This document shows, piece by piece, positions 25,185 to 32,770 of a stretch of 32,770 nt of DNA; the stretch's first letter is position 1, and each line of letters starts with the position of its first letter. A program made the translations under genes and the position numbers. Source of the DNA: Candidatus Methanoperedens sp. (GTDB lineage: Archaea; Halobacteriota; Methanosarcinia; Methanosarcinales; Methanoperedenaceae). The notes under the pieces are model-generated. The model searched no databases. It saw nothing but the letters and a program-made list of their open reading frames with translations, and was not told the DNA's origin. The stretch spans positions 1-32,770 of the forward strand of contig JAPMTX010000165.1 in NCBI GenBank assembly GCA_026552855.1, written 5' to 3'.

Positions 25185-26836
25185 ACAGACTACTATTACT
25201 TTTTATAATACTGGTTTTATTCGGCGGCGCAGCATCTGCGGCAGAGATCAGCGGCAGCACTGTTTCTGATGGTAAAAAACAATCCGGGCTGGCGGTCACA
25301 CTGAGTAAAATAAACGGTACATCACAGAGCGACCAGAGCATGACAGGCGTGATTTACGATTTCATAAAATTGAGTGAGACTACAACGGATAAGAACGGAA
25401 GTTATGCTTTTAACGACCTCAACAGCGGCATGTATAGGATCAATGTGACATACAATGGCACTGTATACGGCGAAAATACCGGGCTTAAAGACAGAGCGAT
25501 TGTTAATTTCAACCTTTCTGGAAAGATAGAGGGATCGGTACTAAAGGCAAATAAAACACTCGAAGGGATACCTATCCGTCTCCTTGATGCGGGAGGCATT
25601 GAGGTAATGGATACGACCACAGGCAAGAGCGGAAAATATTCGTTCAATAAGGTTAATGCCGGGAAAAGCTACCTCGTCGAAGCCACATATGCCGATGTAC
25701 CTTATACAAAACAGGTGAATGCCTCAGAGAGCGCCGATTTTACGGTTTATGAGCCAACAAAGGATGATAACATAATCGCAGTGAAGATTGACCATATAGT
25801 CCTTTCAAAAGCGCCTACTGGAGTCAAGGTGGATGAGTATGTTGAATTCACTAACATAGGTGATAAAGTCTTCTTCAGTAAGGACAGGACATGGCTTGGC
25901 ATTTCAACCCCGCAGGGTATATCAAGATTCCAGACCGATGTGATGGAATGCTGTCTGCAGAGAGAGAAGGACTCTGCCTGGATAGACCCGATGAGACCTA
26001 TTATGCCAGGTGAATCGTATAGCGCGCAGATATCATACATTCTGAGTTCAGATTCATCTGCGCCGACACTCAGCAAAGGGATGATTTACAACACTTCGTA
26101 CATGTCTTTGCTCTCTGACAAAAACAACGGTTTCGGGATTGAGAGCAAATATGTCAAGAAGGAAATAGTTCCGAATGAAGGGAAAGAGTTCGAAGTCCTG
26201 AGCTTTATGAACGTTCCGAAAGGGCAGATAATAGATACACAGATAACTGGTTATGTTCCTTCAAAGACAGGCATCGGAGGGGATTTCAACTACCTTATCC
26301 CTGTACTGGCGGTAGTGCTGATAGGGGCTGTCTCGTATCCTTTGCTCAAAAACAAAATTGGCAGAAAACAGAGGAGGCGTTCTATCAGAACACCATCAGT
26401 AACGCGGATATCGGAGGATGAACCACAAGAAACAGCCGAGAGCGCCTTGCAGCCAGATGTTGTACAGGGAAATGTTCCTGGAAAAGACATTAATGAAATG
26501 TCCTTTGACGAATTGCTGACCGAAAAGAACGCCACGTTTGAGTCTATACTGGCTCTTGAAAACAAATTCAATGCAGGAGAAATTACGGAAAAGGAGTATA
26601 AAGAGGTCAAGAAAGAATACAAGGAAAAGTCGGTAGCCGTTATAAAACAATTAAAAGAAGTAGCATTAAACCTTGATCTTAACCAGTCTGTGCCCGATCT
26701 TGAAAAGATAATAGCGCATGTGGATGACATAGATGTCCTGGAGGAGCTGCTGGAACGTGAAAAAGAAGGAGACAACAGGGATGAACTAAAGGAGATTATC
26801 GAACAGAGAATTGAAGACATCGAACAGAATGAGTAA
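25181..26836 (+). CDS. Exported 'VMECC' protein, copy 1, with carboxypeptidase-regulatory-like repeats
   Basis: 551 residues. Signal peptide (1-20), two domains of the carboxypeptidase-regulatory type (about 22-105 and 108-175, TTDKNGSYAFNDLNSGMYRI and TGKSGKYSFNKVNAGKSYLV), a beta domain (about 190-360) with adjacent C257-C258 in DVMECCLQ, a membrane helix (about 366-388), and a cytosolic helical tail rich in Glu/Lys (about 440-551). The beta domain, cysteines, helix and helical tail recur in the gene at 27282. The four-base overlap with ccmH suggests a maturation-complex partner, perhaps in the place of CcmI, but this is inference. Family name not known to me. Confidence 0.75.
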   Translation: MNRLLLLFIILVLFGGAASAAEISGSTVSDGKKQSGLAVTLSKINGTSQSDQSMTGVIYDFIKLSETTTDKNGSYAFNDLNSGMYRINVTYNGTVYGENTGLKDRAIVNFNLSGKIEGSVLKANKTLEGIPIRLLDAGGIEVMDTTTGKSGKYSFNKVNAGKSYLVEATYADVPYTKQVNASESADFTVYEPTKDDNIIAVKIDHIVLSKAPTGVKVDEYVEFTNIGDKVFFSKDRTWLGISTPQGISRFQTDVMECCLQREKDSAWIDPMRPIMPGESYSAQISYILSSDSSAPTLSKGMIYNTSYMSLLSDKNNGFGIESKYVKKEIVPNEGKEFEVLSFMNVPKGQIIDTQITGYVPSKTGIGGDFNYLIPVLAVVLIGAVSYPLLKNKIGRKQRRRSIRTPSVTRISEDEPQETAESALQPDVVQGNVPGKDINEMSFDELLTEKNATFESILALENKFNAGEITEKEYKEVKKEYKEKSVAVIKQLKEVALNLDLNQSVPDLEKIIAHVDDIDVLEELLEREKEGDNRDELKEIIEQRIEDIEQNE

Positions 26837-26844
26837 TCGTTCAG

Positions 26845-27285
26845 ATGTTCAAAATAATCATTCTTTTTATTTTGATATCTGGACTTGTTCCAGTTAATGC
26901 TGCCATGGCAGAAGGAGATATGACCTCTCATCTTATTTGCCCCTGCGAATGCGCCATGATTATTTCAACATGCGATTGCTCCACTGCGATACAGGTTAAA
27001 AAAGAGATCAACTCAATGAAGGAAGCGGGGTTTTCGGAAAAACAAATATTTTCAGCACTTCAAGCAGAATACGGCAAGGAAATTCTAGCACATTCTAAGA
27101 GAGATAGTTCAATACCATTATGGATGGGCAGTATATTATTGGCCATTACATTCGTATTTCTTGGATACATTGCAATCAAAAAACCAAATCTGAGGATTAT
27201 ACCTGACATACCTGATAAACAGAAATACGAACAGCAGTTTGAAGAAGAGTATTGGAAATTTGTCTCTCAGACGGAGGAAAAGTGA
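26845..27285 (+). CDS. ccmH: CcmH-like thiol protein, copy 2
   Basis: 146 residues with signal peptide (about 1-22), Cys at 32, 34, 36, 43 and 45 (ICPCECAMIISTCDCSTA), the CcmH-type helices (KKEINSMKEAGFSEKQIFSA, LQAEYGKEI) and a membrane helix (about 91-109). Paralogous to the gene at 24765 with a more Cys-rich site. The start is eight bases after the previous stop. Coupled by GTGA overlap to the next gene. Confidence 0.85.
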   Translation: MFKIIILFILISGLVPVNAAMAEGDMTSHLICPCECAMIISTCDCSTAIQVKKEINSMKEAGFSEKQIFSALQAEYGKEILAHSKRDSSIPLWMGSILLAITFVFLGYIAIKKPNLRIIPDIPDKQKYEQQFEEEYWKFVSQTEEK

Positions 27286-28187
27286 AAATAGCTCTAAAAG
27301 GATACATTTCTGTACTCATAATACTATTTTATTTCATAAGCATTGCCTCTGCTCAAATCGATAAGAGCATCGAGAGCGAAAAAATTATTGGAAATGTTAC
27401 CAATGAACATAATCTGAGTAACCAGAGCTACGATATTAAAGTCATTCTCGACCACATTTTCATTTCAAATAAAAATAATTCTCTTGAAATTTCCGAAATC
27501 GTCGTATTCAGGAACGAAGGTCCTGAGATTTACTACAGCAAGGATAACCACACGTTCTTTGCAATATCAACTCCACTGGATGTTAAAAATCTAAAAACCC
27601 AGGTGATGGAATGCTGCCTTGTGCAGGAAGAGGGAGTTGTGTTTATGGATCCGATGCAGCCTATTAAGCCGGGGGATAACTTTGAGATGCAGGTATCTTA
27701 TACGCTCCCGCCCCAGAGTTCAGGGTATGTGTTTAATAAAAGTGCAGTGTACAATACCACTTCTCTTTTATTGTTCGTTGATAAAAAAAGTGGAATCGAC
27801 CTTGAAGGGTTGTATGAGACCCTGACACTTCAGGGAAATGAATATAATGTTATTGCTTTTAACGACCTCAAGGCAGGAGAAACTGCCAGCATTCCAATTA
27901 AAATGACGCAAGAGCAAAATTACCTATACGCTGTGATCGGTTTGATTTCTTTATTTTCAATAGGTTTAGTTTATCGTTTTAAGGATAAAATCTTCAGGAA
28001 AGTAGGAAAAGCATACACTCTGGAAGAACTTGAGCTTGAGAAAAAAAAGATTTTCCAGACAATTCACGGGTTTGAGAAACATGCTGGGGCTGAAAGCTCC
28101 GAGGAGTACAGGAGATTGATGGATGAGTACAGGCAGAAGGCAATCCAGATATTTATTAAAATAGATAAAATAAAAAATAAAATTTAG
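27282..28187 (+). CDS. Exported 'VMECC' protein, copy 2, short form
   Basis: 301 residues from GTG 27282, chosen for the GGAGG just upstream and the GTGA overlap with the preceding stop. Signal peptide (about 1-22), a beta domain with YDIKVILDHIFIS, FFAISTPLDV and the adjacent pair C111-C112 in QVMECCLVQ, a membrane helix (about 215-232) and a helical cytosolic tail. It lacks the two N-terminal regulatory-like domains of copy 1. Order and coupling (ccmH then VMECC) repeat those of the first pair. Confidence 0.75.
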   Translation: MKIALKGYISVLIILFYFISIASAQIDKSIESEKIIGNVTNEHNLSNQSYDIKVILDHIFISNKNNSLEISEIVVFRNEGPEIYYSKDNHTFFAISTPLDVKNLKTQVMECCLVQEEGVVFMDPMQPIKPGDNFEMQVSYTLPPQSSGYVFNKSAVYNTTSLLLFVDKKSGIDLEGLYETLTLQGNEYNVIAFNDLKAGETASIPIKMTQEQNYLYAVIGLISLFSIGLVYRFKDKIFRKVGKAYTLEELELEKKKIFQTIHGFEKHAGAESSEEYRRLMDEYRQKAIQIFIKIDKIKNKI

Positions 28188-28206
28188 TCAGGAGGTATCA
28201 GGGATT

Positions 28207-28680
28207 ATGTCGAAATTAAGAAAAAATAAAAGGAAGATGCTGAAAGGAGAACAAAACAATCCGGCAAAAAAATTGCCTTATATGAGCATTCTGTTCGTAG
28301 TGATCATTATTGCGATTTTTGGCTCTGCTGCGTATTTAGTTATGAGCAAAACCGCGTCCCAGGAGCCAGAGGACAAAGACGCTATTAAAATGACAATCAG
28401 TATGTCTGGTTTTGAGCCTAATGTACTCAGGGCAAAAGTAGGGCAGCCTGTGAAAATAAACCTGATAAATCCAGATAACTCAATGCATACAGATGGGGGC
28501 GGCATTCATAATTTCATTCTTACCGCAGGCTTAGCGAGCGTGAATCTCACAATCCCGCCTGAGAGCCAGAAGGTTTTCAGCTTCACCCCTACACAGACAG
28601 GAGAATATCACTGGTACTGCGACTCATGCTGCGGGGGTAAGGAGAACCTCAGCATGCACGGAACTCTCATAGTTGCCTGA
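28207..28680 (+). CDS. Membrane-anchored cupredoxin-like copper protein
   Basis: 157 residues. A basic N-terminus, one membrane anchor (about 27-47), then a single cupredoxin fold: TISMSGFEPNVLRAKVGQPV, MHTDGGGIHNFILT, and the end WYCDSCCGGKENLSMHGTLI. The His in the GIHNF part plus Cys, His and Met near the end form a copper site; the three Cys (YCDSCC) and the spacing are close to a CuA or mixed site rather than a plain blue-copper site. Probably an extracytoplasmic electron carrier or copper chaperone. An SD (CAGGAGGTATC) precedes by a few bases. Confidence 0.8.
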   Translation: MSKLRKNKRKMLKGEQNNPAKKLPYMSILFVVIIIAIFGSAAYLVMSKTASQEPEDKDAIKMTISMSGFEPNVLRAKVGQPVKINLINPDNSMHTDGGGIHNFILTAGLASVNLTIPPESQKVFSFTPTQTGEYHWYCDSCCGGKENLSMHGTLIVA

Positions 28681-28690
28681 AGGAAAAGAA

Positions 28691-29386
28691 ATGGCAATCG
28701 ACCCGCAGACGTTAACACTTCCCATTGTAATGGTTGCTGGCTTAATCGACGGCTTTAATCCCTGTGCTTTTGCGGTTCTGCTGCTATTCATAACCTTTAC
28801 CATGGGAATGCTCCAGATGAATGCAGACTACAGGTTCGGGCTGATGAAGGTGGGCTCGATATACATAAGCGGCATATTCGTAACATACGTGTTAATAGGA
28901 GTGGGATTTCTTGGCGCTATATCCTTCTTTTCAACCACGCATGCCGTGGGCAAGGCAGCCGCTTTTATTTCCATGATACTCGGCGTCGTCATTATGAAAG
29001 ATTACTTCATACCTGGCGGGTTCGGGATTGCAATACCTAAAAGCCTGCATGCACCACTGAATAACTGGATAAGACGCACATCAGCACCCGGTGTTTTTGG
29101 CGCAGGCGTTCTTGTGGGGCTATGCACTGTTCCATGCAGCGGCGGCATATATCTTGCGGTTCTGGGACTCCTATCGCTGCAATCCACGCTTGCCCAGGGC
29201 ATACTGTACCTTTTGCTCTACAACCTGATGCTTATCGTACCCCTCGTGGCAGCGCTGCTCGCTTCCTCTAACAGGGCCGTAGTTAATAAAATGATATCGT
29301 GGCAGTCCAGGAATAAAACAAAGGTGAGGCTGTTAATGGGTTCATTTATGGTGGCGATGGGATTTGTGATACTATTGATAATATAA
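28691..29386 (+). CDS. ccdA: CcdA/DsbD-like thiol-disulfide transporter
   Basis: 231 residues, six membrane helices. The paired Cys of the family are visible: one in DGFNPCAFAVLL (helix 1) and one in LCTVPCSGGIYLAVLG (helix 4). CcdA carries reducing equivalents from cytosolic thioredoxin across the membrane to reduce apocytochromes, CcmH and related thiols. ATG 28691 is preferred (AAGGAAAA upstream) over the TTG at 28673, which overlaps the end of the cupredoxin gene. Confidence 0.9.
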   Translation: MAIDPQTLTLPIVMVAGLIDGFNPCAFAVLLLFITFTMGMLQMNADYRFGLMKVGSIYISGIFVTYVLIGVGFLGAISFFSTTHAVGKAAAFISMILGVVIMKDYFIPGGFGIAIPKSLHAPLNNWIRRTSAPGVFGAGVLVGLCTVPCSGGIYLAVLGLLSLQSTLAQGILYLLLYNLMLIVPLVAALLASSNRAVVNKMISWQSRNKTKVRLLMGSFMVAMGFVILLII

Positions 29387-29398
29387 TCGGAGGATGAT

Positions 29399-29881
29399 AT
29401 GAGATCAAAATTTATTCTTGGTGCAATTGCGATTGTAGCGGTCTTAATAACCGCCTACGCCTTGTCAGGTGGCTCACAAATACCGAACAAAGCGAGCAGC
29501 GAAAAACTAACAGGCAAAGATACAAATAAACCAGCCAAACCTGAACTTCCTGATTTCGCCCAGAAAACAGGGCGTGTAGCAGAAGCTTACATCTTTGCAG
29601 TGCAGAACCAGGACAAGGTCATGTACCTTGCCTGTTACTGCGGCTGTGCAGGCATGCAGCACTCAGACAAACTCCTCTCGCATAGGAGCCTGAAGGACTG
29701 TTACATCAAGCCTGATGGCAGCTATGAGCCGCATGCATCAGAATGCAAGCTGTGCAACGACATAACACTGGAAGCAAGGGACATGTTAATGAAAGGATAT
29801 TCACTAAAAGATGTCAGAAAAATCATTGATGACCAGTATTCGGGCAGAGGCGTTGGAACAAATACATCACTGCCGCCATAG
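29399..29881 (+). CDS. PCYCGC-type exported protein
   Basis: 160 residues with an N-terminal anchor (about 7-25). The central CYCGC-AGMQH, LKDCYI, SECKLCNDI pattern with helical end KGYSLKDVRKIIDDQYSG matches the PCYCGC motif family (first residue here A in place of P). These are secreted Cys-rich proteins, probably metal- or haem-linked; the function is not settled. Last gene of the operon that starts at ccmE, 12 bp after ccdA. The following intergenic stretch has a new promoter. Confidence 0.8.
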   Translation: MRSKFILGAIAIVAVLITAYALSGGSQIPNKASSEKLTGKDTNKPAKPELPDFAQKTGRVAEAYIFAVQNQDKVMYLACYCGCAGMQHSDKLLSHRSLKDCYIKPDGSYEPHASECKLCNDITLEARDMLMKGYSLKDVRKIIDDQYSGRGVGTNTSLPP

Positions 29882-29970
29882 GAAATTAACAATTGGTAAA
29901 ATATGGACGAATCAAGTACTTTATCCTTTAAATATTTAAAGTTCGATGATTCTTTACCTTGTTTTTATAA

Positions 29971-29990
29971 AGCGCAAACTGCTTAAAACA
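29971..29990 (+). promoter_or_regulatory. Putative promoter of the YHS gene cluster
   Basis: AGCGCAAACTGCTTAAAACA resembles the recurring BRE/TATA-like motif and lies about 77-96 bases before ATG 30067. A TTTAAATATTTAAA palindrome at about 29927-29941 is upstream of it. Confidence 0.4.
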
Positions 29991-30066
29991 AAAAAGAAGA
30001 ATAGTTAGTTTACATTAGGTGTAAAGTACATATCTTTAGATTTACAAAAAACAGAGGAATAAGAAT

Positions 30067-30264
30067 ATGCAGATAGACCCGGTTTGTGGAATGCAGGTTG
30101 ATGAGAATACAGCACAATACAAGACAGAGTATAAAGACAAGACCTATTATTTCTGTGCACCAGGATGTAAGAAAGCTTTTGAGTCTGAGCCGGAGAAGTA
30201 CCTCAAAAGCGGACCTGTCGGTATGGGTGGAGAAGGCGGAAAACCCTGGTGGAAGTTCTGGTAG
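30067..30264 (+). CDS. YHS-domain protein, 65 aa
   Basis: DPVCGMQVDENTAQYKTEYK then YYFCAPGCKKAFESEPEKYL is a complete YHS (TRASH-like) domain with Cys 7, and CxxxC near 35-39. Such domains bind metals (often copper) and are common in copper ATPases and stand-alone metallochaperones. The tail is Gly/Trp-rich (GGKPWWKFW). An AGGAATAAG precedes the start. Confidence 0.9.
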   Translation: MQIDPVCGMQVDENTAQYKTEYKDKTYYFCAPGCKKAFESEPEKYLKSGPVGMGGEGGKPWWKFW

Positions 30265-30331
30265 TTTGTATTGCTGGAGGAGTGGCAGACTTTTCTGCAA
30301 TATAAGAAGAAATCATAAACGAGGTATATGA

Positions 30332-30607
30332 ATGGAAGTCAAGTCAAATAAAGCAGGAAATCACAGGCATACATTGATGATAATACTCGGCTGTCTGATG
30401 CCGCTTGTTATTCTGGGGATTCTGTGGTTTGCAGGAGTATCGCAGAGTATACTTTCGTTCGGTATACTTTTACTTTGTCCGATAATGCATTTTGTGATGA
30501 TGAAAAACATGAAACACGAAAATGTGGAAAACGAAAACGTGAAACAGGGCACTCAGAAAATTGAAAGCAAGATAGATAGCGAATATAAAAAAGAGGAGCT
30601 TGCATGA
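30332..30607 (+). CDS. DUF2933-like small membrane protein, 91 aa
   Basis: Two membrane helices (about 14-32 and 38-55). The end of the second, LLLCPIMHFVMM, is the hallmark CPxMH segment of small DUF2933-type proteins often found beside copper and YHS genes. The C-terminus is polar (ENVENENVKQ). Overlaps the next gene by four bases (ATGA). Confidence 0.7.
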   Translation: MEVKSNKAGNHRHTLMIILGCLMPLVILGILWFAGVSQSILSFGILLLCPIMHFVMMKNMKHENVENENVKQGTQKIESKIDSEYKKEELA

Positions 30608-30999
30608 GAATATCAAGAATCATAATAGCCCTATCAGTATTGATTACTGTAGCCATAGGTGGATGCATATCAGGAGGCGAGAAGCCTCCGGAGGATTTAT
30701 TGGAACCGAGGGAGAATTCAGAAGCCGGAGTAACGATATCAGCCACCTATCTGCCAGATATCACTGATGCTACTGCTTTTGAAATCAAAGTCACAACCCA
30801 TCAGAACTATGACGATGATTTTAAGAATAACTCGTACCTGCGGGATTCCAGTGGAAAAACATATCAGGCTCTTTCCTATGAAGGCGAAGGCGGGCATCAT
30901 GCAAGCGGAACTCTTCGATTCCCCAAAATCGAAAGCAAGAGATTTGAGCTTGTTATTCAGAACGTTGCAGGAGTAAAAGAGAGAGTCCTTAAGTGGTAA
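30604..30999 (+). CDS. Predicted lipoprotein, 131 aa
   Basis: The N-terminus MRISRIIIALSVLITVAIGG followed by CISGG has a lipobox-like IGGC at residue 21. The rest is beta-rich with a basic end, no recognised domain, and a HH pair in EGGHHASG. A secreted lipid-anchored protein in the same operon as the DUF2933-like protein. Confidence 0.65.
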   Translation: MRISRIIIALSVLITVAIGGCISGGEKPPEDLLEPRENSEAGVTISATYLPDITDATAFEIKVTTHQNYDDDFKNNSYLRDSSGKTYQALSYEGEGGHHASGTLRFPKIESKRFELVIQNVAGVKERVLKW

Positions 31000-31005
31000 G
31001 ATAAA

Positions 31006-31500
31006 ATGTCAGGAGAACCGGGCACCAAAAGCCTATTAAAAAATCCCTTTATTTTTGGAGCAATCATCGGGATATTTGTAATTCTTCTCAATATCTCGAT
31101 TGCTTCCTTAGCTGAAGGTTCGTTTGGGAAGGGATACCAGGTATTCCTTACTAACGGGATATTCGTGTACCTTATTCCGCTGGCAGTTGGAGTCCAGATG
31201 GGACTTTTCAGGTATCACAGGAACCTGACTGCTGAGAAAAAATTATGCGGCTCTGAAAAAATAGGCATAACGGGCTCGGTTACCTCATCACTGACAATGC
31301 TGGCATGCTGCCTGCACCATGTGAGTGACTTGTTACCTGCTGTGGGTTTTATTCTTGCAACATCGTCATTCCTTATCCAGTATAAAGACGCTATAATAAC
31401 CATCGGGCTCCTGGCTAATGCAGCCGGAAGCGCCTACATTGCAAGAGCAATCCTAAAAGACAGGTCTGCCCTTTCTAAAGCAGAGAAAATTGCAGTCTGA
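31006..31500 (+). CDS. Membrane protein with CCLHH motif, 164 aa
   Basis: Four membrane helices (about 15-36, 47-65, 88-110, 125-148). A helix holds MLACCLHHVSDLLPAVGF, a pair of Cys and a pair of His suited to metal binding, and a further Cys is in EKKLCGSEK. The family is not recognised; metal transport or sensing would fit its copper/haem neighbours, as inference. Confidence 0.65.
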   Translation: MSGEPGTKSLLKNPFIFGAIIGIFVILLNISIASLAEGSFGKGYQVFLTNGIFVYLIPLAVGVQMGLFRYHRNLTAEKKLCGSEKIGITGSVTSSLTMLACCLHHVSDLLPAVGFILATSSFLIQYKDAIITIGLLANAAGSAYIARAILKDRSALSKAEKIAV

Positions 31501-31511
31501 CAGGAGGTTAA

Positions 31512-32114
31512 ATGAAAAAAGTCCATATTGTAATTGCAATCATCGCGGCTTTGGTGATGGTTGCGTCTTTTCTGTATTTGACTGATGCAAGAAAAAGCAT
31601 TTTCACCGAAAGGCTGGGTGACATGACCCTGACAACATACGAGACCGGAGATGCTGCTGCCCAGGAGATCTCGAATATATACGGATTAAAAGACATACCC
31701 CTTGAAAAAGGATACTCGGCAGTGTACAGTGGCAGGAACGGAACCATGCGTATCTGGGTTGCCGAGCCTCCGAATCATAACATTGCAAATGACGCTTTCA
31801 ATGCTATGAACTCCAGGCTGGGAGGCTCAACAGGGCATGAAGGACATGAATACTCTGGCGATGTGGGGCAGACCGAATCGCATGAGGGGCATGGGGATGC
31901 CGGCATGATGAATGATACTTTCACCAAACCCGTGAAAGTGGACGTTATAGAGTTTGTAAAACCTGACGTGTATATGTTGAAAGTAAATAACGCGTACAAT
32001 TATTATTATTTTAAAATGGATTACAAAATGGGGAGGGTTTACTGGATAACTTTTGACTCCCAGGATACAGGTTATCAAATGTCGATTGTGAAGCAGGCGG
32101 TAATGGATATATAG
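31512..32114 (+). CDS. Exported protein, tandem paralogue 1, with His-rich insert
   Basis: 200 residues: N-terminal anchor (about 5-23), then RLGDMTLTTYETGDAAAQEI, a beta body with MRIWVAEPP, and a C-terminal YYYFKMDYKMGRVYWI. Between them is a His/Gly/Asp-rich insert (about 108-132, HEGHEYSGD, ESHEGHGDAGMM), likely to bind metal. SD (AGGAGGT) at 31501-31507. The next gene is a clear paralogue without the insert. Function unknown. Confidence 0.65.
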   Translation: MKKVHIVIAIIAALVMVASFLYLTDARKSIFTERLGDMTLTTYETGDAAAQEISNIYGLKDIPLEKGYSAVYSGRNGTMRIWVAEPPNHNIANDAFNAMNSRLGGSTGHEGHEYSGDVGQTESHEGHGDAGMMNDTFTKPVKVDVIEFVKPDVYMLKVNNAYNYYYFKMDYKMGRVYWITFDSQDTGYQMSIVKQAVMDI

Positions 32115-32121
32115 GTGGACT

Positions 32122-32655
32122 ATGAAAAAAAATAAATCTGGAATATATCTTGCGTTATTCATAATCGCTGTAATTGCAGGAACTGCGCTCCTTTATATTC
32201 AAACACAGGAAAAGAGCACTACAGGCATATTCCCGGAAAAACTGGGCGATATGAACCTCGCTCTCTACAGGGAAGGGGATACAGCCATGGAGGCGGTAAA
32301 AGAATTACATGGCAATAATCCCGGCGTAAGAATAGAGAATGCCTATATAGCAAACTACAGGAGCAATTCAGGCAATAAAGCAAAATTCTGGGTATCTGAG
32401 TCTGCAAATAGTGGGGAAGCTGCTTCGCTTCTTGCGGCTATGAACAGCAGGGTTGGAAAGACAGGCATGTTTAGCAATTCAACTCCTATGAGCATGAAAG
32501 GTATTACTGTTTATTTTGTATCAGGACTATCGCCGGACTTGGGTTTGTATCATTATTTCTATGCCAAAGGTGACAGGGTGTTCTGGATACAGATAGATAA
32601 TCAGGATGAATCTTACAGGATTGAGATCATAAAAGAATCTATAAAACGGATTTAG
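32122..32655 (+). CDS. Exported protein, tandem paralogue 2
   Basis: 177 residues: N-terminal anchor (about 9-27), then KLGDMNLALYREGDTAMEAV, AKFWVSESA, NSRVGKTGMF and YHYFYAKGDRVFWIQIDNQD, parallel to the preceding gene and colinear with it. It lacks the His-rich insert. It starts seven bases after the stop of paralogue 1; GGTGG is just upstream. The palindromic element copy 2 follows within three bases of the stop. Confidence 0.65.
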   Translation: MKKNKSGIYLALFIIAVIAGTALLYIQTQEKSTTGIFPEKLGDMNLALYREGDTAMEAVKELHGNNPGVRIENAYIANYRSNSGNKAKFWVSESANSGEAASLLAAMNSRVGKTGMFSNSTPMSMKGITVYFVSGLSPDLGLYHYFYAKGDRVFWIQIDNQDESYRIEIIKESIKRI

Positions 32656-32657
32656 AT

Positions 32658-32770
32658 CCTATCCGAAATGTTAAAGCCACAGAGAGCACAGAGAACACGG
32701 AGATTTTCTAAACGCCCTCCGTGTTCTCTGTGCTCTCTGTGGCTCATTTGGAAATATACTATTGATTGAT
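32658..32770. mobile_element. MITE-like palindromic element, copy 2, cut by window end
   Basis: It starts CCTATCCGAAA as in copy 1. Inner arms at 32676-32702 and 32717-32743 are perfect 27-base complements (CACAGAGA-type units). It then runs into the same ATATACTATT-GATTGAT sequence that precedes the right terminal repeat in copy 1; the right end lies beyond the window. Confidence 0.85.

Noticed and set aside
26290-26931. Minus-strand frame of 213 codons
   Set aside because: Ser/Phe-rich antisense of the Glu/Lys-rich tail of the first VMECC protein.

Overview
The window looks like chromosomal (or large extrachromosomal) DNA of a cytochrome-rich archaeon. Evidence: promoters of BRE/TATA type (a recurring AAACC-N2-AAC motif followed by an A/T box), a CcmE with the CxxxY haem site known from archaea, an exosortase/archaeosortase-family protease close to a secreted protein with a PGF-CTERM-like tail, and Shine-Dalgarno sequences mixed with apparently leaderless starts. 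A relative of the Methanosarcinales, such as 'Candidatus Methanoperedens' (ANME-2d), would fit, but this is an inference from gene content and not a proven assignment. No rRNA, tRNA or CRISPR array was recognised.

Layout. (1) 1-9591: the 3' part of one giant gene for a Tc-toxin A-type (TcA) subunit. It carries several lineage-specific inserts: two related AT-rich modules, an AT-rich insert in the neuraminidase-like region, a 42-bp tandem repeat and three ChW-like repeats. (2) 9939-13132, minus strand: a three-gene MacB-type ABC transporter operon (ATPase, exported CARDB-like protein, permease). (3) 13160-18950: an accessory island of low GC content. It holds a small membrane-protein gene broken by a one-base shift in a T run, a Cas1 C-terminal remnant, an unknown gene overlapping an HNH-nuclease/SF2-helicase fusion, a nucleotidyltransferase, an inverted repeat, a 52-aa minus-strand gene, an AbrB-like protein, and a palindromic MITE-like element that interrupts a minus-strand reading frame. 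(4) 18955-21841: secreted Met/Gly-rich protein with a sorting tail, two small Cys-rich proteins and the archaeosortase-like protease. (5) 21842-22331: non-coding, with a twice-repeated promoter-plus-stem-loop unit that may encode small RNAs. (6) 22332-29881: a cytochrome c maturation operon (CcmE, CcmF, then a CcmH + 'VMECC' protein pair in duplicate, cupredoxin, CcdA-like transporter, PCYCGC protein). (7) 30067-32655: YHS protein, DUF2933-like protein, lipoprotein, membrane protein and two tandem exported paralogues, ending at a second copy of the palindromic element cut by the window edge.

How it fits together. Regions 4, 6 and 7 form a cell-envelope and redox neighbourhood: haem delivery and attachment, thiol reduction, copper-type electron carriers and metal-binding small proteins, probably serving c-type cytochromes on the outer face of the membrane. 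Region 3 looks like a defence/mobile-element hotspot. Region 1 is a bacterial-type toxin scaffold whose partner subunits TcB/TcC are not in the window.
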